From Pedosphaera sp. (GTDB taxonomy: Bacteria; Verrucomicrobiota; Verrucomicrobiae; Limisphaerales; Pedosphaeraceae), in NCBI GenBank assembly GCA_028293265.1, contig JAQGPB010000165.1:1-6184 (forward strand): 6,184 bases of DNA, written 5' to 3'. The notes under the pieces are model-generated. The model was not told where the DNA came from. It was given only the letters and a program-made list of their open reading frames with translations, and searched no databases. Below, piece after piece: positions 1 to 6,184 of this stretch (position 1 is the stretch's first letter; every line of letters begins with the position of its first letter). The position numbers and the translations under genes are program-made.

Positions 1-1414
1 CGATGGAGGCGAGTTTGATTTGAGGAAACTTCTTGATCAGCGCGGGCAGGTCGAATCGCGCGTGAAAATTCTCCACGGTAGAGCTGCTGGTAAAGGTGAC
101 CCAATCCGCTCCTTCTTCCAGCAATGCGGCTGCCGCACCGCTCACGTCCTCGGTTTCAGGTACGGTCTGGTAGCACGCGATGTCATCCACGATGGCGCCC
201 AAAGCTTCGAGGTCTTTCGGCAGTTCAGGACTCGCCACCTGCGCGCGCACCAAAAGAATCTTGAGGTTTTCGACGCTCTCGTAACTGATGAGGGCCTTGA
301 CAATTTTGGCGCTGACGTATTCCTCCGGCATCACGTCCACTTTGAGATGCAGTTCCTTGAGTTTGGCGGCGGTGGCGGGGCCGACAGCGGCAATGCGCAC
401 GCCGCCGATGTCGCGCAGGTCTTCAAAAGCCTTGAAGAATGAATCGAAAAACATGGTCACGCCGTTGGGGCTGGTGAAGACGATCCAATCATATGAATTT
501 AATTCGAGGAGCGCGTCGGCCAAATCGGCCTTGCGGTCGGTCGGGACAATCCTGATGGTGGGAATTTCCAATACTTCGGCGCTCAGTTCCGACAATTGCC
601 GGGCGAGCTGGCTGGCTTGTTCGCGCGTGCGGGTGACAACCACACGCTTTCCGAATAAAGGGCGCTGTTCATACCAATTCAAGGTCTTGCGCAGTTTGAC
701 GACGTCACCAATGACGGTCACTGCCGGAGCGGTGAACTTGGATTTTTCCACAACGTCCGCGATGGTCGCGAGGGTGCCCTCGATGGATTGTTGGCGGCCA
801 GTTGTGCCCCAACGCACCATGGCGACGGGCGTGGCGGCGTCGAGGCCGTGTTCGATCAGCTTGGTGGCAATTTCGCGGATGCGGCTGACACCCATGAGGA
901 TGATCTTGGTGCCAGAAATTTTGGCAACCTGCGCCCAATCAATGCTGGATTCGTCCTTGGCCGGATCTTCGTGACCGGTGATGACAGTGTAGCTGGAGCA
1001 ATGTTCGCGGTGGGTGATGGGAATGCCGGCGTAATTCGGCCCGGCCACGGCGGATGAAATGCCAGGAACAACTTCAAAGGCGACCTTGGCGGCGGCCAGT
1101 TCTCCCGCTTCCTCGCCGCCACGGCCAAACACATAAGGGTCCCCGCCCTTGAGACGCACAACTGTTTTGCCTTCGCGCGCCTTGGCAACAAGGAGATTGT
1201 TCAATTCCTCTTGCGGAATGGCGTGATCGGCAGAACGCTTGCCGGCATAAATAATTTCGGCGCCCTTCGGAGCCATGCGCAGCAGATCGCGGTTGACCAG
1301 TGCGTCATAAACCACCACTTCGGCGCGCCCGAGCAGTTCCGCCCCGCGCAAGGTGAGCAAGCCAACATCTCCCGGCCCCGCGCCCACCAGATAAACTGTC
1401 CCTTTAGATTTCAT
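1..1414 (-). CDS. cobA-hemD: Bifunctional uroporphyrinogen-III C-methyltransferase / uroporphyrinogen-III synthase (CobA-HemD fusion), C-terminus cut by window edge
   Basis: The reading frame is open from an ATG at 1414 to the left edge (471 codons seen). An in-frame TAA lies two codons upstream of this ATG, which fixes the start. Residues 1 to about 245 form a SAM-dependent uroporphyrinogen methyltransferase: VGAGPGD at 10-16, GKR at 58-60, LKGGDPYVFGRGGEE at 88-102, PGISSA at 117-122 and GIPITHR at 130-136. Residues from about 255 form uroporphyrinogen-III synthase: GKRVVVTRTRE at 255-265, FTSPNGV at 313-319, AVGPATA at 343-349 and FTSSSTVENF at 441-450. By family knowledge, the HemD part cyclises hydroxymethylbilane to uroporphyrinogen III and the CobA part methylates it to precorrin-2 for siroheme or cobalamin; both are cytoplasmic. 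The sequence stops inside the expected ASIGPxT motif, so I infer that about 40 residues are missing. Other heme genes may follow beyond the left edge. The family assignment is firm. Confidence 0.95.
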   Translation of the reverse strand, partial: MKSKGTVYLVGAGPGDVGLLTLRGAELLGRAEVVVYDALVNRDLLRMAPKGAEIIYAGKRSADHAIPQEELNNLLVAKAREGKTVVRLKGGDPYVFGRGGEEAGELAAAKVAFEVVPGISSAVAGPNYAGIPITHREHCSSYTVITGHEDPAKDESSIDWAQVAKISGTKIILMGVSRIREIATKLIEHGLDAATPVAMVRWGTTGRQQSIEGTLATIADVVEKSKFTAPAVTVIGDVVKLRKTLNWYEQRPLFGKRVVVTRTREQASQLARQLSELSAEVLEIPTIRIVPTDRKADLADALLELNSYDWIVFTSPNGVTMFFDSFFKAFEDLRDIGGVRIAAVGPATAAKLKELHLKVDVMPEEYVSAKIVKALISYESVENLKILLVRAQVASPELPKDLEALGAIVDDIACYQTVPETEDVSGAAAALLEEGADWVTFTSSSTVENFHARFDLPALIKKFPQIKLASI

Positions 1415-1422
1415 TCTTTAAA

Positions 1423-1451
1423 ACTGTAGGCGCAACGGCCAATTCCCGCAA
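1423..1451 (-). promoter_or_regulatory. Weak candidate promoter for the cobA-hemD gene
   Basis: Read on the minus strand, TTGCGG (1446-1451) and TACAGT (1423-1428) are separated by 17 bases, resembling a sigma-70 pair with 3 of 6 and 4 of 6 consensus matches. The -10-like box ends only 8 bases before the ATG at 1414, so transcription from it would give a nearly leaderless mRNA. That fits the absence of a good Shine-Dalgarno sequence there. A match of this quality is common by chance. Confidence 0.22.
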
Positions 1452-1459
1452 TAACGCAG

Positions 1460-1518
1460 CCGAAAATGGAGCAAGATATTTTGCGCTCGCAGCGCGGTGG
1501 CTGCCGGACTATTTTCGG
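1460..1518. repeat. Nested inverted repeats in the divergent intergenic region
   Basis: An 8-base perfect inverted repeat, CCGAAAAT (1460-1467) and ATTTTCGG (1511-1518), encloses further dyads. These are GCGCT-CGC-AGCGC at 1483-1495 (5-bp stem, 3-base loop), the competing pair GCAGC (1490-1494) with GCTGC (1500-1504), and GCAGCC (1456-1461) with GGCTGC (1499-1504). The site lies between two divergently transcribed genes, so it could be an operator or a folded leader for either one. I do not recognise it as a known riboswitch or regulator site, and short dyads like these can arise by chance. Confidence 0.35.
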
Positions 1519-1568
1519 GCCATGGAAGCGTTTTGTTACCATGGTGATTTTGAAAACCTCTGCCCAGC

Positions 1569-2441
1569 GTGTCTGCAATGATGGACCTGCCGCAACAACC
1601 GGTCTGGATCACCGGCGCAAAAGGACTCATTGGCAATTGCCTGGTGCATGCCGCGTCAGAATGCGTCCCCAGCCGGCGTGCCATTGGACTCACGCGCGAG
1701 CAAATTGACCTCACGGATTTTTCCGCGGTGCGACGCGCTTTTCATGAACAAAGACCGCAACTCATCATTCACTGCGCTGCCTTGAGCAAAAGCCCGGATT
1801 GTCAGGCCAATCCGGCGCTCGCCAGGAAATTGAATGTCGAAGTCACGGCGTTGCTGGCGGAACTGGCTGCGGAGATTCCGTTTATTTTCTTCTCCACTGA
1901 TTTGGTGTTTGATGGCCTCTTGGGCAATTACGACGAATCGGCTTCGGTCAACCCGCTCAGCATTTATGCGGAAACTAAAGTTGAGGCCGAAAAAATCGTG
2001 CTGGCCAATCCAAAACATACGGTCATCCGCACTTCATTGAATGGCGGGACTTCGCCAGCGGGTGACCGTGGTTTTAACGAAGAAATGCGCCGCGCCTGGC
2101 AGCAGGGCCGGACATTGAAACTATTTATGGATGAATTTCGCTCGCCGCTTCCCACAGTCGTCACGGCGCGCGCTGTTTGGGAACTGGCGGCGCTTAATCA
2201 ACCGGGATTATATCATCTCGCCGGCAGCGAAAAATTATCGCGCTGGCAAATCGGACGACTGCTGGCCGCGCGCTGGCCGCAATTTAATCCACAAATTCAG
2301 GCAGGTTCGTTGAAGGAATATCAAGGCGCGCCCCGTTCGCCCGACACCTCGTTGAATTGCGCCAAGGTGCAAAAACTCCTGAGCTTTCCCCTGCCCTCGT
2401 TGGGCCAATGGCTCGCGGATCATCCTCGGGAAATTTTTTGA
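1569..2441 (+). CDS. RmlD-like extended short-chain dehydrogenase (dTDP-4-dehydrorhamnose reductase family / sugar nucleotide-binding protein)
   Basis: This is a 290-residue Rossmann-fold NAD(P)-dependent protein, close to the usual RmlD length. The nucleotide-binding TGAKGLIG lies at 15-22. STDLVFDG at 109-116 matches the STDxVFDG signature of the family. Y133 and K137 in YAETK form the YxxxK catalytic pair. DEFRSPLP at 188-195 and SPDTSLNCAKVQKLL at 257-271 resemble the C-terminal substrate domain. RmlD itself reduces dTDP-4-dehydrorhamnose to dTDP-L-rhamnose. No rmlA, rmlB or rmlC gene is in the window, so the substrate is uncertain and another sugar-nucleotide or SAM-synthetase-beta-like role is possible. 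The start is ambiguous: GTG 1569, ATG 1578 and ATG 1581 all lie downstream of an in-frame TGA at 1551, with no clear ribosome binding site. ATG 1578 or 1581 would still leave the whole domain intact. The next gene follows on the same strand after 125 bases. Confidence 0.88.
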   Translation: MSAMMDLPQQPVWITGAKGLIGNCLVHAASECVPSRRAIGLTREQIDLTDFSAVRRAFHEQRPQLIIHCAALSKSPDCQANPALARKLNVEVTALLAELAAEIPFIFFSTDLVFDGLLGNYDESASVNPLSIYAETKVEAEKIVLANPKHTVIRTSLNGGTSPAGDRGFNEEMRRAWQQGRTLKLFMDEFRSPLPTVVTARAVWELAALNQPGLYHLAGSEKLSRWQIGRLLAARWPQFNPQIQAGSLKEYQGAPRSPDTSLNCAKVQKLLSFPLPSLGQWLADHPREIF

Positions 2442-2566
2442 CTGAAGCAGCGGCACGGAAAGCTGCCAGGAATTCCCGTATGAAAAGGCCGTGGCTGGGT
2501 AAAATTGATAACTCGAGTGGATGACACGGGACTTTTGTTTCAGACCTTCCATGGTAAATTTTAGAG
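2442..2566. other. Spacer between the dehydrogenase and glutamyl-Q synthetase genes
   Basis: This 125-base gap has no gene that I can support. GCAGC (2447-2451) and GCTGC (2462-2466) could pair in a weak 5-bp stem with a 10-base loop, but no T-run follows, so it is not a convincing terminator. I found no well-spaced -35/-10 pair. The two plus-strand genes may be read together or the second may have its own promoter; the sequence does not decide. Confidence 0.4.
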
Positions 2567-3433
2567 GTGGTTTCGCCTGCCAATACTGCTGAAGCACAAT
2601 ACCGTGGCCGCATCGCGCCATCGCCGACAGGTTTTTTGCATCTCGGCCATGCACGGACGTTTTGGGTTGCGCAGCAGCGCGCGCGTGAGCGAAACGGCAT
2701 TCTGCTTTTGCGCAACGAAGACCTCGACGCTGTACGCTGCAAGCCAGAGTTCGTCACAGCAATGTTCGAAGACCTCCGTTGGTTTGGCTTTGAATGGCAG
2801 GAAGGCCCCGATTGCGGTGGTCCATTCGGCCCGTATTCCCAAAGCCAGCGCCGGGATTTATATGCCGCCGCTTTTGAAAAACTTCGCGCCGGCAATTTCA
2901 TCTATCCCTGCTCGTGCTCGCGCAAAGACCTCCAATCCGCCGCCTCCGCGCCACATGCGGCCGATGATGAAGTTATCTATCCCGGAACATGCCGTCCCAA
3001 GCAAAAGGCGCAGATTAAAAATCAAACCTCCGCATGGCGCTTCCGGGTTCCCGACGGCGAGACCGTTTCTTTCACCGATGGTCACTTCGGCCCGCAACAA
3101 TTTGTCGCCGGAAAAGATTTTGGCGATTTTGTTGTATGGAGACACGATGGCATCCCGGCGTATCAATTGGCGGTGGTGGTGGATGACGCCGCAATGGAAA
3201 TCACCGAAGTCGTGCGCGGCGCGGATTTGCTGTTGTCCACAGCTCGGCAAATCCTGCTTTATCGCGCGCTGGAACTTGCTCCACCGACATTTTATCATTG
3301 CCCATTGGTTACAGATGAGCGCGGCCAACGGCTTGCGAAGCGACATGATGCTTTTAGTTTGCGAACACTGCGGGCAAAGGACGCTTCGCCGGAAAGATTA
3401 CGTCGAGCATCCATTGTATTCGGCGCTTTTTGA
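2567..3433 (+). CDS. gluQ: Glutamyl-Q tRNA(Asp) synthetase
   Basis: By family knowledge this enzyme activates glutamate and attaches it to the queuosine base at the wobble position of tRNA(Asp). It is a truncated paralogue of glutamyl-tRNA synthetase with no anticodon-binding domain. The 288-residue length fits. GRIAPSPTGFLHLGHA at 14-29 carries the HIGH-type class I motif, and NEDLDAVR at 50-57 matches the glutamate-site region. A zinc site is visible as C115, C117, Y138 and C142. The KMSKS counterpart is RLAKRHDAFSLRTLR at 255-269. The GTG at 2567 is the only plausible start: an in-frame TAA lies at 2555-2557 and the conserved block begins at residue 14. A purine-rich AGAGG runs directly into this GTG, so it is placed too close to act as a normal Shine-Dalgarno site. 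The gene implies that the organism carries queuosine in its tRNA. Identity is secure, whereas exact substrate use is inferred from the family. Confidence 0.93.
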   Translation: MVSPANTAEAQYRGRIAPSPTGFLHLGHARTFWVAQQRARERNGILLLRNEDLDAVRCKPEFVTAMFEDLRWFGFEWQEGPDCGGPFGPYSQSQRRDLYAAAFEKLRAGNFIYPCSCSRKDLQSAASAPHAADDEVIYPGTCRPKQKAQIKNQTSAWRFRVPDGETVSFTDGHFGPQQFVAGKDFGDFVVWRHDGIPAYQLAVVVDDAAMEITEVVRGADLLLSTARQILLYRALELAPPTFYHCPLVTDERGQRLAKRHDAFSLRTLRAKDASPERLRRASIVFGAF

Positions 3434-3530
3434 TTTTTACCAGGTCACCAATTGGAGCCTCACGTCGGCCCTTGCAAGACAAGATCCCCAACCTTCCTTC
3501 TTTCTCCATTCATGGTGCCTTGCCGGGCCC

Positions 3531-5420
3531 TTAATCCTTCTTCTGCCCCATCACCCATTCGCGCATGTGTTTTTCGAGCACATCCATCGGGAGCGCGCCG
3601 TTGCCCAGTAACTCGTCATGGAACGCACGGATATCAAATTTTTCACCCAACTCCTGTTTTGCATAGGCGCGCAGTTCCTTGATTTTAAGTTCGCCGATTT
3701 TGTAGGCCAGCGCTTGCCCGGGCCAGACAATGTAACGGTCCACCTCGACAGTAATATCATGCTCATTCTTGCCGGCATTGGTCATGAAATAATCAATCGC
3801 CTGCTGCCTGCTCCAGCCCATCGAATGAATGCCGGTGTCCACCACCAGCCGGATCGCGCGCCACATTTCATAAGTCAACCGGCCAAACTTTGAGTAAGGG
3901 TCCTTGTAGAAGCCCAGTTCGCCGCCCAAGCTTTCCGCATAAAGCCCCCACCCTTCTACAAACGCGGTGTAGCTTTGATATTTCCGAAATTCCGGCACGT
4001 TCTCAAGTTCAAGCGCCAACGACAATTGCAGATGGTGTCCGGGCACCGATTCGTGCAGCGACAGCGGTTCCATCTCCCATTTCGGCCGCGTCTTGAGGTC
4101 GTAGGTGTTGGCATAAAAATATCCCGGCCGCCCGGCAACAAGCGAACCACCCTGGTAATACGCTGTCGTCTGGGACTTCTCCGAATAAGCCGGCACCGGC
4201 AGCACGCCGTAAGGCAGGCGCGGCAATTTGCCAAACAGCTTGATCAACTCCGGATCAACCCGCTTCGTAATGTCGCGATACGCGCTCAACAGGCTTTCAG
4301 CATCGTCAAAATAAAACTTCGGGTCCGTCCGCAGATAGTTGCAGAAATCCTTGAAGCTCCCCTTGAAGCCGCTCTCGGCGATAACTTCATCCATCTCCTT
4401 GCGGATGCGTTTGACCTCGCTCAGGCCGAGTTCGTGAATCTGTTTCGGCGAAAGCGTGGTCGTGGTCTGTTCGCGAACATTGAACGCATACCAGGCCTGC
4501 CCATCCGGCAGATCGCTCATGGCGACGCTCTCCCGCGCGCCCGGCAGATAAGTCCTGACGAGAAACTCATGTAACTCGCGAAAAGCCGGGGTCACGCTGT
4601 TGGTCAAAACCGCTGCCGCTTCCCGGCGCAGCCGTTTCTGTTCCGCCTCTGGAATGCCAGCCGGAAATTCATTGAACGGTTGCAACAATGGGTTCTTCGA
4701 TGGATCCGGCTCCAACTGGCTTTCCACCTGTTGCGGCACGTCCCGCAACGTGATGCGCGGTGGCGTAATGCCCGCCTCCAAGCCTCGCTTCATCAGCACA
4801 AGCGATTGGCTCACCACGGTCGGAACCCCCTTCAATCGCGCCAGAATGTCCTCGTAATCCTGCACCGACTGATGGCGCATCAGCACTTCCAGCATCTGCG
4901 GCGCTTCCTGTTGCACACCGCCGAGCTGGTTGACCGGCATATATTCGGTCTTGAACCGTGACCCTTCGATGCTTTGCTCGATTTGTTTCTTAAATAGATC
5001 GTAATTAAGCTGGTCGGCAGCGTCCAACTTCGATCGGTCAACCGTCCCGATGACTTTGAGCGGCATCTGGAGATCGCGATTGCGACGTTCGATGGCCTCA
5101 AGCGAATTGTCCGTCCAGCGGCGGTTTTGTCCGGGATAACCCACATCCGTGGCCCACTCCGGATATTCCGTCATCAAGTATTCCCAGCGCACCTGGAACA
5201 ATTCCTTGAGTCTGGCCGTTTCAGCCTGATGGGATTGGTTTTCGATCAGGCGGGTGTAGCGCTGGTCGAAAATATTGGTGGATTCCGCGTTGGTGCGGAC
5301 CGCCGGCACAAGAAGAATTACAATCGCTGCTGCCAGCCGGGCGAATTTGCACGATGAATTGTTCCGCTTCACCTTGATAAAACCAAAGTTGCGATTTCGC
5401 GGCGGATTCATTGTATTCAT
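3531..5420 (-). CDS. Exported DUF885 family protein, probable zinc metallopeptidase
   Basis: This 629-residue protein matches the DUF885 family, which is poorly characterised but carries features of zinc peptidases. The motif HESVPGHH at 456-463 (4032-4055) resembles a zinc-binding site. E489 in AFVEGWGLYAESLG (487-500) is a candidate further metal ligand, and PGQALAYKIGELK at 567-579 is a conserved-looking C-terminal block. The N-terminus has basic residues followed by a hydrophobic stretch at about 29-41 and a plausible signal-peptidase site after A45 (TNA/ES), so export to the periplasm or outside is inferred. The start is ATG 5420 because an in-frame TAG lies three codons upstream; ATG 5411 is an alternative. 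The gene follows icd by 24 bases on the same strand, which suggests co-transcription. It is complete and undamaged. The natural substrate is unknown; peptide degradation is the simplest guess. Confidence 0.9.
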   Translation of the reverse strand: MNTMNPPRNRNFGFIKVKRNNSSCKFARLAAAIVILLVPAVRTNAESTNIFDQRYTRLIENQSHQAETARLKELFQVRWEYLMTEYPEWATDVGYPGQNRRWTDNSLEAIERRNRDLQMPLKVIGTVDRSKLDAADQLNYDLFKKQIEQSIEGSRFKTEYMPVNQLGGVQQEAPQMLEVLMRHQSVQDYEDILARLKGVPTVVSQSLVLMKRGLEAGITPPRITLRDVPQQVESQLEPDPSKNPLLQPFNEFPAGIPEAEQKRLRREAAAVLTNSVTPAFRELHEFLVRTYLPGARESVAMSDLPDGQAWYAFNVREQTTTTLSPKQIHELGLSEVKRIRKEMDEVIAESGFKGSFKDFCNYLRTDPKFYFDDAESLLSAYRDITKRVDPELIKLFGKLPRLPYGVLPVPAYSEKSQTTAYYQGGSLVAGRPGYFYANTYDLKTRPKWEMEPLSLHESVPGHHLQLSLALELENVPEFRKYQSYTAFVEGWGLYAESLGGELGFYKDPYSKFGRLTYEMWRAIRLVVDTGIHSMGWSRQQAIDYFMTNAGKNEHDITVEVDRYIVWPGQALAYKIGELKIKELRAYAKQELGEKFDIRAFHDELLGNGALPMDVLEKHMREWVMGQKKD

Positions 5421-5435
5421 GGGTGGCTATCACCC
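5421..5435 (-). promoter_or_regulatory. Hairpin abutting the DUF885 start codon, overlapping its Shine-Dalgarno-like sequence
   Basis: On the minus strand this 15-base stretch reads GGGTG-ATAGC-CACCC and is followed at once by the ATG at 5420. The two arms pair perfectly (5-bp stem, 5-base loop). GGTGAT in the left arm and loop is complementary to AUCACC near the conserved 3' end of 16S rRNA and lies 9 bases before the ATG, so it is the best ribosome-binding candidate in the short gap. Folding would mask most of it. The dyad is plainly visible; a role in translational control is inference. Confidence 0.4.
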
Positions 5436-5444
5436 GGCCGACGT

Positions 5445-6184
5445 TTACATGTGCGCAATGATATTGTCACCAAACTCGGAGCACTTGATTTCCTTGGCCC
5501 CTTCCATCATGCGGGCGAAATCGTAAGTGACCCGCTTGGACCCAATCGCCCCGTTCAGACCTTTGATGATCAAGTCCGCCACTTCCGTCCAGCCAAGATA
5601 GCGGAACATCATTTCGCCACTGAGCACCACGCTGCCGGGATTGACCTTGTCGAGGTTGGCGTATTTGGGTGCGGTACCGTGGGTCGCCTCAAAAATGGCG
5701 TGACCGGTCACGTAATTGATATTGCCGCCGGGCGCAATCCCGATGCCACCCACCTGCGCTGCCAAGGCGTCGGAAAGATAGTCACCATTTAAATTCAGGG
5801 TCGCGATGACATCGAAATCTTCCGGCCGCGTCAGCACCTGTTGCAGAGTGATGTCCGCGATGGAGTCCTTGATGAGCACCGCGCCGCCTTTCAACGCGGC
5901 CTTCTGCTCTTCGTTTGCAGCCAGTTCGCCTTTTTCCTTTTTGGTCCTTTCCCAATGCGCCCAGGTGTAAACCTTGTCGCCAAAAATCCGTTCCGCCGCC
6001 GCGTAAGCCCAGTCACGAAATGCCCCCTCGGTGTATTTCATGATGTTGCCCTTATGCACAATGGTCACGCTCTTGCGTTTTTCACGCAACGCGTATTCGA
6101 TGGCCGACTTGATCAACCGGATGGTGCCGACGTTCGAAACCGGCTTGATGCCGATTCCAACCTGCACCGGAATGTGAGATGCGT
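5445..6184 (-). CDS. icd: Isocitrate dehydrogenase [NADP], C-terminal part; start beyond the right window edge
   Basis: The frame is open through the right edge, leaving 245 C-terminal residues in view; the true start is outside and the GTG at 6167 is internal. By family knowledge the enzyme oxidatively decarboxylates isocitrate to 2-oxoglutarate in the citric acid cycle. Strong matches to bacterial Icd are [38 protein letters not shown] (with the two Mg-binding aspartates), [11 protein letters not shown] and the terminal [17 protein letters not shown] use is supported by the Lys-Tyr of [10 protein letters not shown], the Val of the same block, and the Tyr and Arg of TYDFARMM, which match the cofactor-specifying residues of the E. 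coli enzyme. The segment from FGDKV to LIKD (5865-5984, 40 codons) is about 13 residues longer than I recall in E. coli. The DUF885 gene follows by 24 bases on the same strand. Confidence 0.95.
   Translation of the reverse strand, partial: ASHIPVQVGIGIKPVSNVGTIRLIKSAIEYALREKRKSVTIVHKGNIMKYTEGAFRDWAYAAAERIFGDKVYTWAHWERTKKEKGELAANEEQKAALKGGAVLIKDSIADITLQQVLTRPEDFDVIATLNLNGDYLSDALAAQVGGIGIAPGGNINYVTGHAIFEATHGTAPKYANLDKVNPGSVVLSGEMMFRYLGWTEVADLIIKGLNGAIGSKRVTYDFARMMEGAKEIKCSEFGDNIIAHM

Noticed and set aside
288..974. A 228-codon plus-strand open frame inside cobA-hemD
   Set aside because: It is antisense to a strongly conserved coding region and its translation is low-complexity Ser/Arg/Thr-rich, typical of a shadow frame.
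1520..1544. Two CCATGG palindromes 19 bases apart upstream of the dehydrogenase gene
   Set aside because: Six-base palindromes recur easily by chance; the flanks do not match each other and no third copy supports a regulator site.
2284..2901. A 205-codon minus-strand open frame bridging the dehydrogenase and gluQ
   Set aside because: It is antisense to two conserved genes and has no recognisable motif.
3387..3433. Possible frameshift at the C-terminus of gluQ
   Set aside because: The protein length fits the family, the last conserved block (LAKRHDAFSLRTLR) is intact, and the alternative frames give no better continuation, so a natural stop is the simpler reading.
3434..3530. Possible bidirectional terminator between the convergent gluQ and DUF885 genes
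   Set aside because: There are T-rich stretches just after the gluQ stop and a GGCCCTT word at 3467 and 3526, but the words are direct repeats and no stable hairpin precedes a T-run on either strand.
2604..3611. A 335-codon plus-strand open frame overlapping gluQ
   Set aside because: It lies in another frame over the clearly conserved GluQ protein, its translation shows no recognisable domain, and it runs past gluQ into the convergent DUF885 gene.
3975..4574. A 199-codon plus-strand open frame inside the DUF885 gene
   Set aside because: It is antisense to the conserved DUF885 core that includes the HESVPGHH motif; its Arg/Gln-rich translation is a shadow.

Overview
This window looks like an ordinary, densely packed stretch of a bacterial chromosome with moderately high GC. 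It holds five protein-coding genes: two run off the window edges and three are complete. I found no RNA genes, mobile elements, CRISPR arrays or phage genes, and nothing that amounts to a new system. The mix of genes (a fused CobA-HemD protein, a GluQ-type synthetase with an LAKRH signature, an exported DUF885 protein and an NADP-type isocitrate dehydrogenase), together with weak or absent Shine-Dalgarno sites, suggests a Gram-negative bacterium. My tentative guess is the Verrucomicrobiota/PVC group, based on general impression and not on any search.

Layout, left to right: (1) 1-1414, minus strand: a bifunctional uroporphyrinogen-III C-methyltransferase/uroporphyrinogen-III synthase whose C-terminus is cut by the left edge. 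(2) 1415-1568: a divergent intergenic region with nested inverted repeats and a weak candidate promoter. (3) 1569-2441, plus strand: an extended short-chain dehydrogenase resembling RmlD (dTDP-4-dehydrorhamnose reductase). (4) 2442-2566: a spacer with no confident signal. (5) 2567-3433, plus strand: glutamyl-Q tRNA(Asp) synthetase. (6) 3434-3530: a short gap between convergent genes with no clear terminator. (7) 3531-5420, minus strand: an exported DUF885 protein with a zinc-protease-like HExxxxHH motif. (8) 5445-6184, minus strand: the C-terminal part of NADP-dependent isocitrate dehydrogenase, whose start lies beyond the right edge.

The genes do not form one pathway. The left gene supplies uroporphyrinogen III and precorrin-2 for heme, siroheme or cobalamin. 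The synthetase modifies queuosine on tRNA(Asp), which implies that this organism has queuosine in its tRNA. Isocitrate dehydrogenase is a citric acid cycle enzyme, and the DUF885 gene follows it by only 24 bases on the same strand, so the two are probably co-transcribed. The small feature most worth a second look is a perfect hairpin that fills 15 of those 24 bases and abuts the DUF885 start codon, where it would hide the only Shine-Dalgarno-like sequence.
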